Below, one piece after another: positions 22,671 to 36,404 of a stretch of 64,000 nt of DNA. The notes below the pieces were generated by a model. It searched no databases, had not been told where the DNA came from, and worked only from the letters and a program-made list of their open reading frames with translations. The DNA comes from Icerya purchasi (taxonomy: Eukaryota; Arthropoda; Insecta; Hemiptera; Monophlebidae). Numbering within the stretch: the stretch's first letter is position 1; each line of letters starts with the position of its first letter. The stretch spans positions 552,814,826 through 552,878,825 of the forward strand of contig CM077115.1 of assembly GCA_039619475.1 (NCBI GenBank). Reading direction: 5' to 3'. A program made the translations under genes and the position numbers.

Positions 22671-23588
22671 CTGTCGTTGCGATTCAACGGTTGTTTCTTA
22701 TTAGCCATTTCGCACATTTCAAGCATACATACACACACATGTTCACACATATTTACTCATCCTTACGCGCATGCAGTGTCGATACATGATCTGCAGGTGC
22801 TTCTATAATGACGAAGACTATTCGTAGACGTTCCTGTAGATTTCGAAATATTTTCGTATTGAAAAATTTTAAATGTAAAAAATGAAAAATCTTAGAACGA
22901 AACATTGAATAAAAATTTCCTTCATAATCTGTATTCCAAATAATAAGACTCGTACGTTTTCATCAGCTCCCTCCCTCACGTGTAAAAATTTAGCTTTTTA
23001 TTTTCTCTCTCTGTCGTATCAGTCTATTTAAATGATATGAATAATAATAATGAAAAAATTTTTTTTTAAAGATAATAAGTGTAAATTGAACGTTTTACAG
23101 AAATTTCCATCAAAGTTTGAAATCTATGTATTAGGTTTTGACCGTTTTTCAAATAAAGTCGTAGATTTACCATTCATATCGAGGAAAAAATAAAAAAATA
23201 ATTTTTTTCATACTTGTATATGTAAGCATATACACGCATGCATATGCTGAGAGATAAAAAAAAAAAAAAAAGAAAAAGGAAAAGATTATTTAAATTTAAA
23301 TAAACAGTTACATAAATTGATTCGATTTCATCCATACAACATATTAATTGAAATAGAATGAAATAATAAATGATGTGTTCGGTACTATAATATCTGCGGT
23401 GTATCTAAATAATTTTAAAGTAATTATATGTCCATGAAATAAAATAAAATGTAGGAAATGTATATTATTACATATTAAAATTCCATACATATATACATAC
23501 ATACATTATAATTTATGTGAAACAATGTAAAAGATTTTGAAATGATAAAAATAAAAATGCGAGTAAAAGAAAAAAATATGGTTTTATT

Positions 23589-23729
23589 TCACATATTATA
23601 CATACTACGCGACAATTGACTTTGGTACATTGAAAGGTAATTGTTATGTTCATATTCAACTTTCGTAGGATCTAGACAACTCCAGCTTTCAAATTCCACG
23701 TCTTTTATTGAATTTTTAATCCGTATGAA
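23589..23729 (-). pseudogene. decayed gene A C-terminus behind gene B, right arm
   Basis: Mirror of 12060-12200; same out-of-frame remnant overlapping the gene B stop codon. Confidence 0.7.
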
Positions 23730-24735
23730 TTGAATGTTGACAGTCGTCGCAATCTTTTACTTTGACACAATTTCGAGTACTCCTGTGTAATGTATCACCG
23801 TCGATATAATATTCTTTATCATGTTCGTGATCGTAGCATGGTAAAAATGATTTTATCGTATCATCCTGTTTTAATCTGTCCGGTAAAAATATATAAATGT
23901 CCCCGATGCAACTTGGAAATAATGTAATTATCATTTCTTTGGTGGCTGTAATGAATAACTGGCTTAAATCATTTATATTGAGATTGTTCATAAGCTTCAG
24001 CGGACGGATAACGTGATCGTGCCATGTCCTCATCACCATAACATTTTTCATCGCACAATGAAAAATATCATTCTCATAATGGTGCTTACAAGTTACCAGA
24101 TTGCTTATACCAGAGTATTCTTGATATAAATCATCAATACTAGGTACTCGAAAGACTTTCTCCATATTAACGAGTTCGTAGTCCAAGTCACGCAACAATT
24201 CAGACTTTTCGTTAAGTTCCCATAATATAAGTTTTGCATAAGTGGTTAAAATATATACGCGAACCTTCGGTTTTTCAGACAGTATTGTGAATACATCACG
24301 TGCCATGAATATTTCTTCCCGACAGGGAAATAATGAGGGGGTTTTCAAGTAATGACTCACGGAAGAGCATTGTAAATGAGGCATTTTTGATGCAGACCAT
24401 GCTCTGCTTGGCTTGTATAGCGTATGTAAACACCTCCCACCATACATATCAATCATCGCTAGTTCGGTTACTAGAAAACCATAATCAGAATCCTTATGGA
24501 AGCTGAAATCTACAAAATATTCCGCTATATCCATCTGATCTGACCATAATACTGGACCAACGATTTTATGTGTAGAAGATGTTGATTCTGTTGAAGAATA
24601 ACCACCATCTGATTGCGGTAATTGAAGTGACGAAGACGTATGCGAGTCGCTATCACTCGCAAATAAATTCTGAATAAATTCGGCGTCTTTAATTGATTTT
24701 GAGTTGCTGCTTATGTTAACTATATTAGCGTTCAT
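23716..24735 (-). CDS. gene B: exonuclease-like fusion protein (339 aa), right arm
   Basis: Amino-acid identical to the left-arm copy at 11054-12073. It is convergent with gene C of the same arm, with about 3.2 kb between the stops that contains the MITE and the candidate small ORF. No substitution between the two copies was seen, which argues for a recent origin of the palindrome or ongoing conversion. Confidence 0.7.
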   Translation of the reverse strand: MNANIVNISSNSKSIKDAEFIQNLFASDSDSHTSSSLQLPQSDGGYSSTESTSSTHKIVGPVLWSDQMDIAEYFVDFSFHKDSDYGFLVTELAMIDMYGGRCLHTLYKPSRAWSASKMPHLQCSSVSHYLKTPSLFPCREEIFMARDVFTILSEKPKVRVYILTTYAKLILWELNEKSELLRDLDYELVNMEKVFRVPSIDDLYQEYSGISNLVTCKHHYENDIFHCAMKNVMVMRTWHDHVIRPLKLMNNLNINDLSQLFITATKEMIITLFPSCIGDIYIFLPDRLKQDDTIKSFLPCYDHEHDKEYYIDGDTLHRSTRNCVKVKDCDDCQHSIHTD

Positions 24736-24959
24736 GATTGAATAATATGTATTTCAAACTTTTCACTAAAAAAAATACAGAGGAAAAGAAAGAGAAAAAG
24801 GAAAGATAAAAGACAAAAATAAATGATAGAGAAAAAAAGAGAAAAAACATAGGAAATTATTTTCTTTAACGTTGACGTAAATTTTTTAATAATGCGTGAA
24901 CACAGATTCGACAAAATATACATGCTTATCATAAAACTAATACTGACCGCTTGAATGAT

Positions 24960-25048
24960 TCCGTTCGATAGTCTATCTCATTAGCTACCTTTGAATCGGT
25001 TGTGGCAGTGGAAATGTTACGTCAGAAAAACGTTGTTCCGTCGGAGAA
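24960..25048 (-). promoter_or_regulatory. upstream module of gene B, right arm
   Basis: Mirror of 10741-10830, with the TGACGTAA core at 25017-25024 on the reverse strand. Confidence 0.4.
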
Positions 25049-26447
25049 AGCTGAATATATTTGTATACAAACAAAGTAATCGAGGACTTTGAGTGTATAC
25101 GCATATGTGAGGGAGTGTGAAAAATATTCTTGTACCGAATAATGGGAAATAGCGTGCGAGCAATGTACAAGTGGTCTTGAAGGTATGCGAGTCATGCAGG
25201 TAAAGGTTGTTGCGATGACGAGATATATACCTGCAGAGGTTATCGATTCTTGGAAAACATGTATTGACGTTCGAAACAATAATGTCTTGAAACGATTGAT
25301 GATGCGGATGAGTTTATTAAATAAAAAAATTATGTTTATAGCGAAACGAATAATATTAAAAATAATTGTGATGTTAATAAATATTTTTTATTGATCGGAG
25401 ATTTTTCTTTCTCGAAAGGTTAAAATTATTTTTGACAATGTTAAGTGTATATGATGACATGACTGTGTAGGAAAAAGTAATACCAGTACAAAAAAAAATA
25501 AAGATCGTTAATAAAAATTAGACATATAGAACTGCATGTGGTGTGTATGCGAGACCAATGTGATATGCTATTGTGTCTAACGTTGAAAAAATGTTCATGA
25601 TCAATAGGGAAATTCGTGATAGAAGATAAGTGTGTGGGAATGTGCGGTACGCTTTCGAGTGAACCATTGATTAATTTTTAGAATCGATAAAATAAATAAA
25701 GATTACGAAAGATAAGCAATTTTAGATGTGAGGGGGCGGGGGTAGAAAGAATGAATTTTTAGGATTGAAAAAAAAAAAAAAATGAAAAACACATTCGAAT
25801 CAATTTTTTGAAGAACTCGTAATAGAGTAACGTATAATGTAGAATCTGTGCGGTTGAAAGATAGTATGCTTTCACAACAGTCTGAATGTCTGTTCGGATT
25901 AATTTTTAAAACCTCGGAAAACATACAGAAATACTTACGGACTGAAAATAATCGTAATGAGAAAAATAATAAAATATACTTGGACTAATTTTGAAAAAAA
26001 AGTGGTAACACTAATGAATGACACATGCGCGAGAATGATGCGTGGGCATTCATTGAGGGGCGAGAAATCGATAGATTTATTTTTTAGAACTGGGGAAAAC
26101 ATACATAAATACTTACGAATGGAAAAGTAATCGTAAGTGAGAAAAAATAATAAATATACTTAGATACATGATATTGACTCAACTATTCAACGTAAGGATC
26201 AAGAGGCTTTAATACAGACTGGAGTTGGAAACATATTATCAACTATAGTAAAATCGAAAATTTTAAAATAATTTTAAGTTTATGAAATAAGAAATGTAAA
26301 TATATGAAACTATTTATTATTATATATTATATTGTAATAAAGTTTACATGCGTTATATATTTCGAAAGAAAACATTGTAAAAGTTTTTTGAAAAATAAAA
26401 AAATATGTGAAAAAGAAAAAAATGTACTTCTTTATTTTTTTAATAGT

Positions 26448-27275
26448 TTACATAAAATGCATGTTACGCCAACTGATCGCGTCGCAACGATGATTGTTGT
26501 TATGTTCGAATTCGTCTTTCATTGAATCCAGACATCCCCAGCATGAGAATTTAACATTCGGCGATTGAATTCGTATGAGTTGACTAAATTTTTTAATCCA
26601 TGCAAACTGGAAATTACCATTCGAACCCCAGTACAACATATTTGTATGATTACGATGATTTAAAATACTATGGTTTTTTCGGAATGCATAAACGACTTTA
26701 ATTTTATACTTGCACGTTTCAGCATCGGCACCATCGGTTTCTATTAATTTGTATAAGTTAATAGATACACCATTCGTTCGTTCGAAGGTTTCAATATCTG
26801 CTAATGAACGTACCGGTAATCGTATGAAGTTGAAATCGTACACATTCTGTAATAAATTATATTGCCACATCGAGAACGGATTTTTCGTAAACTTCGCCAG
26901 AATGGCAAACAGAAAACTATTTTTATTTTCCGTATCGTTCATATCTTTTACGTAGATTACAGCACGTCGATTGATTATTTCTCTCGGAAGTTCGACCTTT
27001 GACGGACTAACATCTTCAGATGGTGGTGGTAGCGGAATTTGCGTTAACGGTGGCGAATGTAAATATTGCGAGAATTGAGTATGTGATGAATTTTCTGCCT
27101 CTTGTGAATTTTCTGGGTTTTGTGATATTGTTGGTGGTGGTGGTGGGGGTGGCATATGTGTATCTGGAAAACCACTCTGCGCAACATCGTCATTATCATA
27201 TGTGAAAAAATGTTGAATAAATTCTGCCGTATTTACAGGTTTCGAATTTTTCGCGGTAACAGTATCGGTATTCAT
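26448..27275 (-). CDS. gene A: polymerase-B N-terminal-domain-like protein (275 aa), right arm
   Basis: Amino-acid identical to the left-arm copy at 8514-9341, transcribed toward the loop. It is the outermost gene of the arm. The tip-proximal 1.3 kb beyond it holds the subterminal repeats and no further gene. See the left-arm entry for the domain description. Confidence 0.75.
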   Translation of the reverse strand: MNTDTVTAKNSKPVNTAEFIQHFFTYDNDDVAQSGFPDTHMPPPPPPPTISQNPENSQEAENSSHTQFSQYLHSPPLTQIPLPPPSEDVSPSKVELPREIINRRAVIYVKDMNDTENKNSFLFAILAKFTKNPFSMWQYNLLQNVYDFNFIRLPVRSLADIETFERTNGVSINLYKLIETDGADAETCKYKIKVVYAFRKNHSILNHRNHTNMLYWGSNGNFQFAWIKKFSQLIRIQSPNVKFSCWGCLDSMKDEFEHNNNHRCDAISWRNMHFM

Positions 27276-27368
27276 GATGATTATGATGAAATAATTTTTA
27301 TAAAGACGAAAAAATTAAAAACTTAAAAACGCGTGATGAACACTGCTCGGAGAATGTATATGCGTTTG

Positions 27369-27489
27369 ATGAGAAATTAATATTGAGCGATTGAATAAAT
27401 CCATTCAACGATCTACCTCGTTGACTATCTCTAAATCGGGTGTGGCGGTGGTAATGTTACGTCAGAAAAAAATGTTGTTCCATCGAAAG
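27369..27489 (-). promoter_or_regulatory. upstream module of gene A, right arm
   Basis: Mirror of 8300-8420, with TGACGTAA on the reverse strand at 27457-27464. Confidence 0.4.
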
Positions 27490-28242
27490 AACTTGATTAC
27501 ATATGTGTATATGGATAAAGTAGTCAAGGACTTTTGAGTATGAGTGTGTTTTTGTGTTAGTGTGTACATGTAAGGCGTGGTTCTATGAAAGGCATAGACT
27601 GAAATAGAAAGTATAAGAACGTTAAGATCCTGTTTCAACGGTTGCGTTAGCATTTGCATGTAGCGTTATGAGAGAAGCATTTTCACTTTTGCGATGTGTG
27701 AGATAGAGACTTACCCCCCCGTACATAATGTATCGGACAAAGAAAAGTTTTACGCAACTGACCGAACGAAAATCTTCGCGATTCCTAGAAATACCGGAAC
27801 GGCGAAAACCTGTATTTTACCGCGATTCCTGCAGACTGACCACTGATAATATTGATAACAACAAATTCAATAATGATAATAACTAATTTTACATATGTGT
27901 ACAGACGCTCGTAACCGTATATATATCATTGTGTGTGTAATCCTCCAAAACTAGTTGCTACCGAATAACGGTAATTTACGTACAAGCAAAGGCATGCATC
28001 GACCAATTGATTGACAGGTACAAGGTCACTTGCGATGGCACGCGTACGAATTTACCGCGATGGTGATGATGATGGTGATTTTTACATGTGTGTGCAGACG
28101 TATATACACGTACATTTGCATGTGTGTGTATTAATTAAGGGATCGACAATCAAATGGAATGCGGTTCCGCGGTCCGAGACGCTCCGGAAACGGTTCTGGA
28201 AGGTCTTAATCAACGGTGGCAACATCCTTTGAGCTTATATTC

Positions 28243-28385
28243 ACACATAATTAATAATTCTACGATTAAATTGAATGCATAATTTAATAATTCAACGATT
28301 AAATTGATTGCGTAATTAATAATTCAACGATTAAATTGATTGCATAATTAATAATTCAACGATTAAATTGATTGCATAATTAATT
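28243..28385 (-). repeat. subterminal 32-bp tandem repeat, right tip
   Basis: Exact mirror of the array at 7404-7546, with the same unit count and the same diverged unit. Confidence 0.8.
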
Positions 28386-28598
28386 AGGGACATAAGGGTG
28401 CTTGGGACCCTTAATTGGGTGAATTTTCTGCAATAATCGGGGTATTCGGGTTAGTTTTTGACCTCTGATACTATTAATTAGGTTAATTTTCTGAATTAAT
28501 CAAGGCATTAAGGTGAAATTTCGCCTCTGGGAATGACTCCTGGGTGCTATGGGTGCTGGCGGCATCCTTTGGCCGTGAACTGTCCTTTTACCTCTACT

Positions 28599-28989
28599 AT
28601 ATATATATATATATATATAAATATATAAATATAACATTATTATCATTATTATTATTTAACAGCTGATCAATCAGTATCTTATGATGTAGCCTTTTCTTGA
28701 ATTTCAGATTAAACGGCCTATTGTTCTTGTATATGTATATGTATACATATACGTATATGTATACATATACGTATATGTATACATATACATATATATATAT
28801 ATATAGATAGATAGATAGTTAGATAGAGGGGGGTGAGAAAAATGTTCCCTTTGTTTTTAATCTAACCCGAACTATTTTGATATAAATTCAATTTCAGTTA
28901 GTTATAGTCATTCATTTTTAAATTAAAAACCAATTATCTAATATCTTTAAACGAGAAATTCTTGTATATATATATATATATATATATAC

Positions 28990-29060
<71 letters not shown>
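28599..29060. repeat. right-flank microsatellites and palindromic 18-bp repeats
   Basis: TA repeats (28599-28619) continue the target microsatellite. At about 28729-28800 is a short tandem array of GTATATGTATACATATAC, which is itself a perfect palindrome, running into TA and GATA units. A long TA run occupies about 28967-29057. Confidence 0.85.
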
Positions 29061-29061
<1 letters not shown>

Positions 29062-29075
29062 TTATTTCGTATATC

Positions 29076-29125
29076 TTGGAAAGGGCTCTAACGATTTGGA
29101 TGAAATTTGCACACTAGGAATATTT
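29076..29125. repeat. dispersed repeat motif (GATTTGGATGAAATTTG)
   Basis: AACGATTTGGATGAAATTTG resembles a motif scattered widely in arthropod repeats (ATTTCATCAAAATCG on the other strand). Related forms occur at 51433-51474 and 63252-63286 in this window. Likely a decayed mobile-element remnant of unknown family. Confidence 0.4.
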
Positions 29126-29312
29126 GGGGCCAATAAAAATTCGGTTTCGCGAGCTTTAAATGGGTTTTAATGTTTTCATTATGATACGAATCAGGGTTGG
29201 TGGCGCGATCTTTCGACGACGATCGAATAGATAAATTGTTCTGTCTTTAATATTACTTTTTTGATTTTTGAACGTTGTCGATTATTAGCTCTGGTAGTGT
29301 CTTTGTGTACAG

Positions 29313-29389
29313 GCCGGTGGCGTCCGCGGATGCCCGCGGACTGCGACACGTGCCGAATTTCGAACTGCATTGTACTATGTCGAGCGATG
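29313..29389 (+). other. candidate small exon
   Basis: A 77-bp GC-rich block bounded by TTTGTGTACAG (acceptor) and GATG|GTAAGG (donor) in AT-rich DNA. It contains an ATG at 29376 that would start M-S-S-D and continue across the donor, so it could be a first coding exon with 5' UTR. There is no supporting similarity; GC content and two good splice signals are the only evidence. Confidence 0.25.
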
Positions 29390-32300
29390 GTAAGGGATAA
29401 AATTCGGCTCAGGTAGATCGGATGCGATAAGTGTGCATTGTTATTTGCGGCTGTTAAGATATCGAGCGTAGTACGGCCGTTCGAATTAAAAGCGAGTTAT
29501 TGAACGCGTTCTCTTTCAAATAATCTATTTCAATTTATCTCTTTGTTTTCGTATATATATATATTTCATCCGAATTAAAAAGCCTAATGCTCACCGAAGT
29601 TTAGAAGACACAGGTTATTCGCTGTATGTTTGTAGCTTTTGTCATTTGTCTTATTTTGTTTTCTTCCCCTTTTTCTCGTTATTTTCTTTACATATATTTT
29701 CTGTCCCGTTTTCCCTTAATCAGCACACGCATCATTAAAAGAAAAGGCGAAGTTCACAACATAGGCGAGTCCGCTAAAAGTAGTAAATCGCATAAACAAT
29801 TATTTATTGAGTTTTGCCGGCTATAGCGATTTCATTTTTCATTTTTACAAATAACCATTTATTGATAAGAACAGTGTTAAGGATTTAATGATTATTCGGA
29901 AATTAATATGGTATGTTAAATGTTTCATTCGTAGCTGGATGTTAAGCGAACATTAACGAAGCGAAAGACTTAATAACACAAAGGCGAGCGATGAGCAAAA
30001 GCGAACAACAAATACTGGTAGTGCAAAGCAATAAAACGTATGGTCGCGAAAACAGGCGAGCGCGTAATTCCAGATACCTGGAAACGGTGAGGAACGGATA
30101 GGTAAAAAAAAAGGCATCGGTCTTGGCTCTTAGCCGATCGGCAGGCAGTCACCATGACGGTTCCAAAATCGTGCGCTACGCATGCAGTAAAAATATATAA
30201 ATAACAAAAAGAAAAACATAATCGAATCGAAAATATCGTAACAAACAGTTCGTTTTTTATTTCTTTTGTATTAATTTTATATTAAAATAAGAAAAAAAGG
30301 AACTGCTTTTTAATAGCTACTAAACGAAAAAAGAAAATCGGTTAATAAACAAAGGAGGACTTTGCCCCTATTTATATACAGATATTAAATGTCTTACGTA
30401 ATTATATATTCGTTTCTGAAAGTGAATTGTACTGAGAACATGTTGTGCACACTTTAAAAACCCCTTATATGCTGTATAACCTTATGCTGATCACAGGTTT
30501 AATTACAAGACGCTTTCAATTTGTTTTTATAACGAATAAACCCCGATAAAGATAAAGCTGACGACCACCCTATATATCTAAAATTTAATTTTTCTAATAA
30601 AAAACGCATAGAAATTTACTCATAAAAATCAACGTGCGATGCAGTCATTGAAAACATTTTCCAATCATCCGGAAAGCGAATTCGAAGGACCTCTACATTT
30701 TTATTGCGTTCAGTATTGAAAAGCAAAGTTGTACGGAAACAGGCTTTAAATTCATAAATGTGTTCATAAATTAGTTTCGTAAATATTTTATGTTTTGTGA
30801 ATATGTATAAGATCAAAAAGTAAAGTTGAGAAGTTACAAACAAAAATACCGCACGAAGCTCAGTCGCCCAGGTACTTGAAATGATTTTTATTTTCCATAT
30901 CTTCTTGGTGAACCAATTTTTAAATTCTTATTAATAATCGTTATCAGAAGTTAGATAAAAGTTTGTTCCGGGTATCTGAAAAATTATTTTGACGCAGTTT
31001 TCTCATCCCGGAAATCGGGGGAACCGACAAAGTAATTTCATTATAATATTGCGCTAAATATACTCTGGGTCGATAAAAATTATTGAATACCGAATAATAT
31101 ACTGTTAAAAAATTTAATTAAAAATTATATATTTTTTTTCTATCTATGTTTTTCTTTTTTTTTTTATATAATTTTCTTTTGAGAAGTCTTCAAATAGCTT
31201 TATGCTGCTTAATTACAGTTGAAAATATGTTTGTCCAAACTCGTGCTCTGAGAAATTTACTTATACAGAATTATGCAAATTATATCACTGTGGAGGGTGT
31301 TCTCGTCTACGCGTTAAGAATTATAATTAGAGCCGTTAGCACCTGTGAACCAGTAATGCGTGTTGATCTAGAGCTGCGTAATCTGTTTATTGTAGATCTC
31401 TCTTTCTACTATACCTACTACATCAGGGGTTGGTTCCGAACGAGAGATATTTTGTCCGAATAAACTGCTTTACTGTGCAAACTGAGGGACGATATTGTCA
31501 TAATTTCATATTGTGCTACGATTCCTGTAGATGACATTTTAAGAAAAATTTGGTCAACATTAAATGCGTAATTAAATTGTACACCATAGTGAATTTTATT
31601 TTTTTTTTCAACTAAGTTTACATTCAGCCGATAATCGTATCCTTTTAAAGTCAAGCAATTGGCATTCCACTGTTCTAAAATGTATGGAGCTTAAAAATTT
31701 GTATATATAGTGGGCACGATACGCGGCAATCTCTTCCGTCGGTTGTGTTCGGTATTGTTTAATTCTATATGAAAGAAATTATTTCCATAATACTGTATTC
31801 TGCATTTAACGCGTTAGCGTTTTACTTTTCGTTCGTTAGATTTTCCGAACCCGACTGTCAGATATTAATCCGAGTGATAGAAATAGTATACCGTTATGTT
31901 CTTTAGGACAAAAAAAAAAAAAAAAAAAAATAATAATAAAAAACAAATAAAATATTTATTGAGGCTGGTAAAAGAAAATTATTAGTTCGGTGTAAATAAA
32001 AAGAATAAAATGTCTGCCACGGTAAATGTAAATTCGAAATAAAAAGCAATCTGGTCTAGGTACAAACAATTGTTTAATTTGATAATAAATTTTATTAGGT
32101 CATTACATTGATGATCTTATTAGTTGAACACGTCTAGTACATCCGATGATTATAATCTTCGATGAAAGTTGTTTTTTTTTTTTACTCCTGCAGAACTCTA
32201 TGAAAATTTCGTCAATCTCTTAAAAAAGTAGCACGATAATATTGAAGCTAAAAATTAACTTGTTTTAATTAAAATAATAGAAATATAAAAAACATCAGAA

Positions 32301-34795
32301 AAATATAAATCACTTTGGTGTTTAAAAAATAATATAAAATTATAAACATTGTAACAGACATCCTGGGCCGAACATAAATTAATATAACAGAAATTTCTTT
32401 CCGAAGGAATTTCCCATCTTTAGTACTAAAAAATATATCTTAATAAAGATAAATTTAGTAGTATATTATTTAAATACTTGGGGGAAATTTAAATTACCTA
32501 TTTTCGTTTAAAAAAGAGAAAATTAGATATTATTAAAAAGGGGGGAACCTTAATGTTCAATTTTTAATTTAACTAAAATAAAAATATGTATATATATATA
32601 TATATATAGGTACATATAAAAATGATTAAGGTTCAGGGGTGGTATAATGGAATTTACTGATTATTAGTTTCTTTTCCTTTATCCCGTGTATTTATTTAAT
32701 TACATTACTTTATACTAATCCAGTTTGGAGGAAACATTGCAATTTAGTTTTAAATCTCTGTTTCACCTTATTGTGTACAATCTTTAATATTCTTATGCTT
32801 TATTCTTAATGTAGGTTAATATTAGTTTTTCGATGCTCTGACTCCTTTTTGACAAATCCATTAAACATGCTCATTTCTTCACTATCAGTTTATCGCAATT
32901 TTCCATTACTGGCGTTTTTCAGCCGCTCGAAATATGCCGCATAATAACCTGTTCATTACATTTAGTACAATTTTCTGTCTCCGCAATTTTAAATCGTTTG
33001 AGGGTAAATTTTAAAATTTCCGTGTCCTGATATAAATAGCAGTTTACTACTTATAGGATTTGTTATTGAGTTTATTTTTAACTGACGGAAATTAACTTTT
33101 AGTTATTTCACTTTAGTTTACCGAAACATTTTCAAATTTTTCCACATTTTGATTATTGATAAAATTTTTTTTCAATTGTATTGCTACTACAAATTTATTC
33201 ACTGTTCTAATAATCTCTTTTCTATTATTGATATTGTTAAATTTTTGTTCGACTTTTAGTTTATTTTTGATTGAAATTATTGGGATGTGTTTTTCTATTT
33301 CGTAAGTTTAACGAGATATAGTATTCCAGCTATTACTAATGCCTTTGTGTAATTTATGTTTTATTAGATTTTATTACTTTGATTGTTCCGTTTTTGTGTA
33401 TACTCGCTAAAAAATTTTTGCAATTTTGTAAACTTTTCGTTTTAACTTATAGTCCCATATAAATTTAGATTTGTAATAGCGTGTTTTCTGTAATATCGTT
33501 CCTTTTTTGTATATCATCTGATTGTTATTATTGATTTAGCTTTGTAAAAATATTTATAAATTTTGTAATTTCATTATTTATAAACTTGACGTAATTGTAA
33601 AATTTCAAGTTTTTCTAGATATTTTGTTATTGTTTTCCCCCCGTTTTTTTGTTCTTCTGTAATTTTTTAAAATCATGATTTTTGTAAATTTGAATTTATT
33701 TTTCTGAGATTGAAAGTAATCAAATTTGTTTTGCTCTCATATTGATCTTTAAAATGGAATTATCCGATTAGAGATAAAATGTGTATGTCTTGTTGGATTC
33801 TCTCGGGAAAATCTAATATTCATCTGTTTTCGGCTTTTGTGAATATATGTAATATCAAACGAAGTTGGCTGAATACGATAACGGGTAAGTCTAGAGATTT
33901 TTGCCATTGGTGCAGCATGTTGCGGGAAATTTCGGAATAAGCTTTTTATATTGTATCAAGACTGACGACACGCGGAAAGGAATACAGGGTGTCCAGCAGT
34001 CCTTTCACATAGGTTCGCCTTTAGTTTTTAAGGTTCTTTCGACGACACTGAGTCTTCAAACCTGCGAACGTCATAGGTATAAGTTTTAGTAATTTTTTCG
34101 GGAACGTTTACGGGTGTGATAGGCTTGCGATATTATTATTTTTGCAATTAATTATTATTGAATTGAGTTTAAAGTGACCAAAAACCAAAAAGAAATAACA
34201 CAGTTGACCTAATTAACTGACACTAAAACGTCTTCCCTACATTTATCTTGTATGTAAAATATCAAAGTAGTTGATAATAAGGCTCAAATTCCTTTTGGGG
34301 GGGGGGGGGGGGGGGATCAATCCATTTAGTCAGTTTTTTTTTTCTTTCTTCTTACGTCGATCCACTGCTGCATAAAGGCATTCTAGTGAATAAGTTGTCC
34401 TAATCTTCCATGCTGGTTGGGTAATTTGGGAAATGATTTAGTCTGTTATTTGAATATTAATTGAAAAAAAAAAAAGTACCAGTAATATTGTTGGTAGTTT
34501 AGGACTCACCGGCTTGAAGGTCTCCCATGTTACTTGCCTTAATGTGTATCTATAAAGAGAACCCATGTCACCACATTTTTTGTGTAGCACCGACGGAAAG
34601 TGTTGTATGTATTTTATTTAATTCGTCTTCCAGCTGAAAGATTATTGCAATTGTACAGCCTCCGCAACTCCAAATAATATGTTTTCAATCGCGCTTTGCT
34701 CCAAATAAATCGGCTGTATTCAATTTTTTTAATATTTCCAGCGTCGAAAAATATCGTTCGACCGTAGACTAACAAAATCATTTCCCACTATTGCT
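29390..34795. other. AT-rich non-coding DNA, nothing recognised
   Basis: Short low-complexity frames, A/T homopolymers and a run of 19 G near 34297-34315. No exon pair, RNA gene or protein-like segment was recognised. Confidence 0.5.
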
Positions 34796-34809
34796 AATAT
34801 AGTTTTATA

Positions 34810-34990
34810 TATAATCCCTCCGTGGTTTAAAGGAAATGGTTTGGAGCGAGATTATATTGGTACAATTTATCGAATGAGGTTAGGCAATCGACGGATGCCA
34901 CTACATTTGGCAAAGGTTAGCAATAGTAAGTCTATAATAACTGTGCAGAATATGGATTGGAGAGGTGCTCAGGTGTGGCAGTGTGACAGA
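34810..34990 (+). mobile_element. LINE ORF2 C-terminal fragment
   Basis: One frame contains PPWFKGNGLERDYIGTIYRM and continues with RLGNRRMPLHLAKV, resembling the segment after the RNase H domain of Jockey-group ORF2 ('PWF...L.R..I..I.RLR.GH...P.HL.K'). No Cys/His finger follows clearly and stops appear soon after, so it is a short decayed fragment. Confidence 0.5.
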
Positions 34991-34999
34991 TAGAATAAG

Positions 35000-36368
35000 G
35001 AGAAGAATTGGTGAAAGGAATTTTAAACAAATTTTACACGTAAGATCTGTATAGAAAATGGCAAATGAGCCACATCTGAAAACCGGCAATATTGAAATAT
35101 AAGAAGGGACAAGTAACTTTGTAGATTTCGGTAAACTGGTTAAAGGGTAAGAGCTGGGTCAAAAAAGAAAAAAAAGAAGTTGAATCATTTTTTTGCACTG
35201 TGCAAGTGTAAATGAGCATTATTTTTTTAGCAACGAGTTTTCTCCAAGAATTGAGCGATCATAAAACCGAAACGGGTCTTGTATGGTTCGTACAACACCT
35301 TTCTATATTCCATTCTGGGTATCCATTTAAACCGTGTTTGGTATATTAATCCTTTCATTTATCTCTCAATTGATGTTGGTTGTATTGACCAACGAGGCTG
35401 TTGACATATTAACGGCTCGAACTTAAGAGGTATCATTGATGAAAAAGTTTTATATTTTGTAAAACTCTCCTTTTAAAATTTCTTTCTTTTCTGTTACAAA
35501 ATGGTTAGCGTCGAAATTTCGAGTCACTTTGAAGTAAAAATTAATGTTACCTAATTGGATTTGAAAATGCAATGTTTTAAATAAATAAAATTAGAGGAAA
35601 ACGCGTATGTAGAAAATAAAATACCGAACTGGCGGTTTTATTTGCTGGCCTTTCTAGGATTCTTTATTTGTTTGAAAACTGCTTAAACAAATTTCCTTTT
35701 GAGTTTTTCCATTACACGGTGTAGAATGACGACACATTTACTAATCGTTTCGTATCTATCGGAAAAATTTCATTCTATTTCTAATCTTCAGAGGGATCGC
35801 CTTTATAAAAAAGTAGCGACTGTTTTCCGAAATTTAGAAATATGTTGCATGTTGAAAATAGTGGTGTTTCTTTGAATGTGTGTGAAATAACACAGTGTTT
35901 TAAACTGTAGAGAAAGTATATTTGGGAAAACTGCGCGAATTTTCCCGGAGAAGATTCTTCCTGGAATAAGGAGAAAATAAAATATAGCGTTTTGCATAGT
36001 AGCTGTGCACACATTCATCGAGATACACGGCGATGCCGTTTCATATGGCGGAAAAAATCGTACATCGAGAGAACTTGGATTACACTCTGCGATTAACCGC
36101 CGTTGTTGTCAAAGCTGATTTACTATGGAACAATTCAGACGCGTAATAATGGAATGTTTTCAAAGTACAAAAGAATTTCGAAATTTGATTTTGGAATTTT
36201 TTGAAAAAAATGTAATAAGAAAAAGAGGTTGAAAACGGAAAGTTCAAGTGGGTGTAAACGCATATGAGTAGAAGTCGCAAGACCTGTTGTAGTTACTACC
36301 AAAGTATTATAAAATTTTTTTTTAAAGCGAGTATTTTGTTCAAAGGTTTTTTTAATGTATATATCATT

Positions 36369-36404
<36 letters not shown>

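Larger units (their letters stand above)
18532..28598 (-). repeat. right arm of the 10-kb inverted repeat
   Basis: Mirror of 7191-17869, carrying D and C on the + strand and B and A on the - strand. It has one MITE copy where the left arm has two. The inner boundary at 18532 is where gene D sequence continues into unique loop DNA instead of matching the left arm. Confidence 0.95.

Noticed and set aside
34297..34315. Run of 19 G as a G-quadruplex regulatory site
   Set aside because: A single homopolymer without neighbouring gene or promoter; more likely slippage or a sequencing-prone run.
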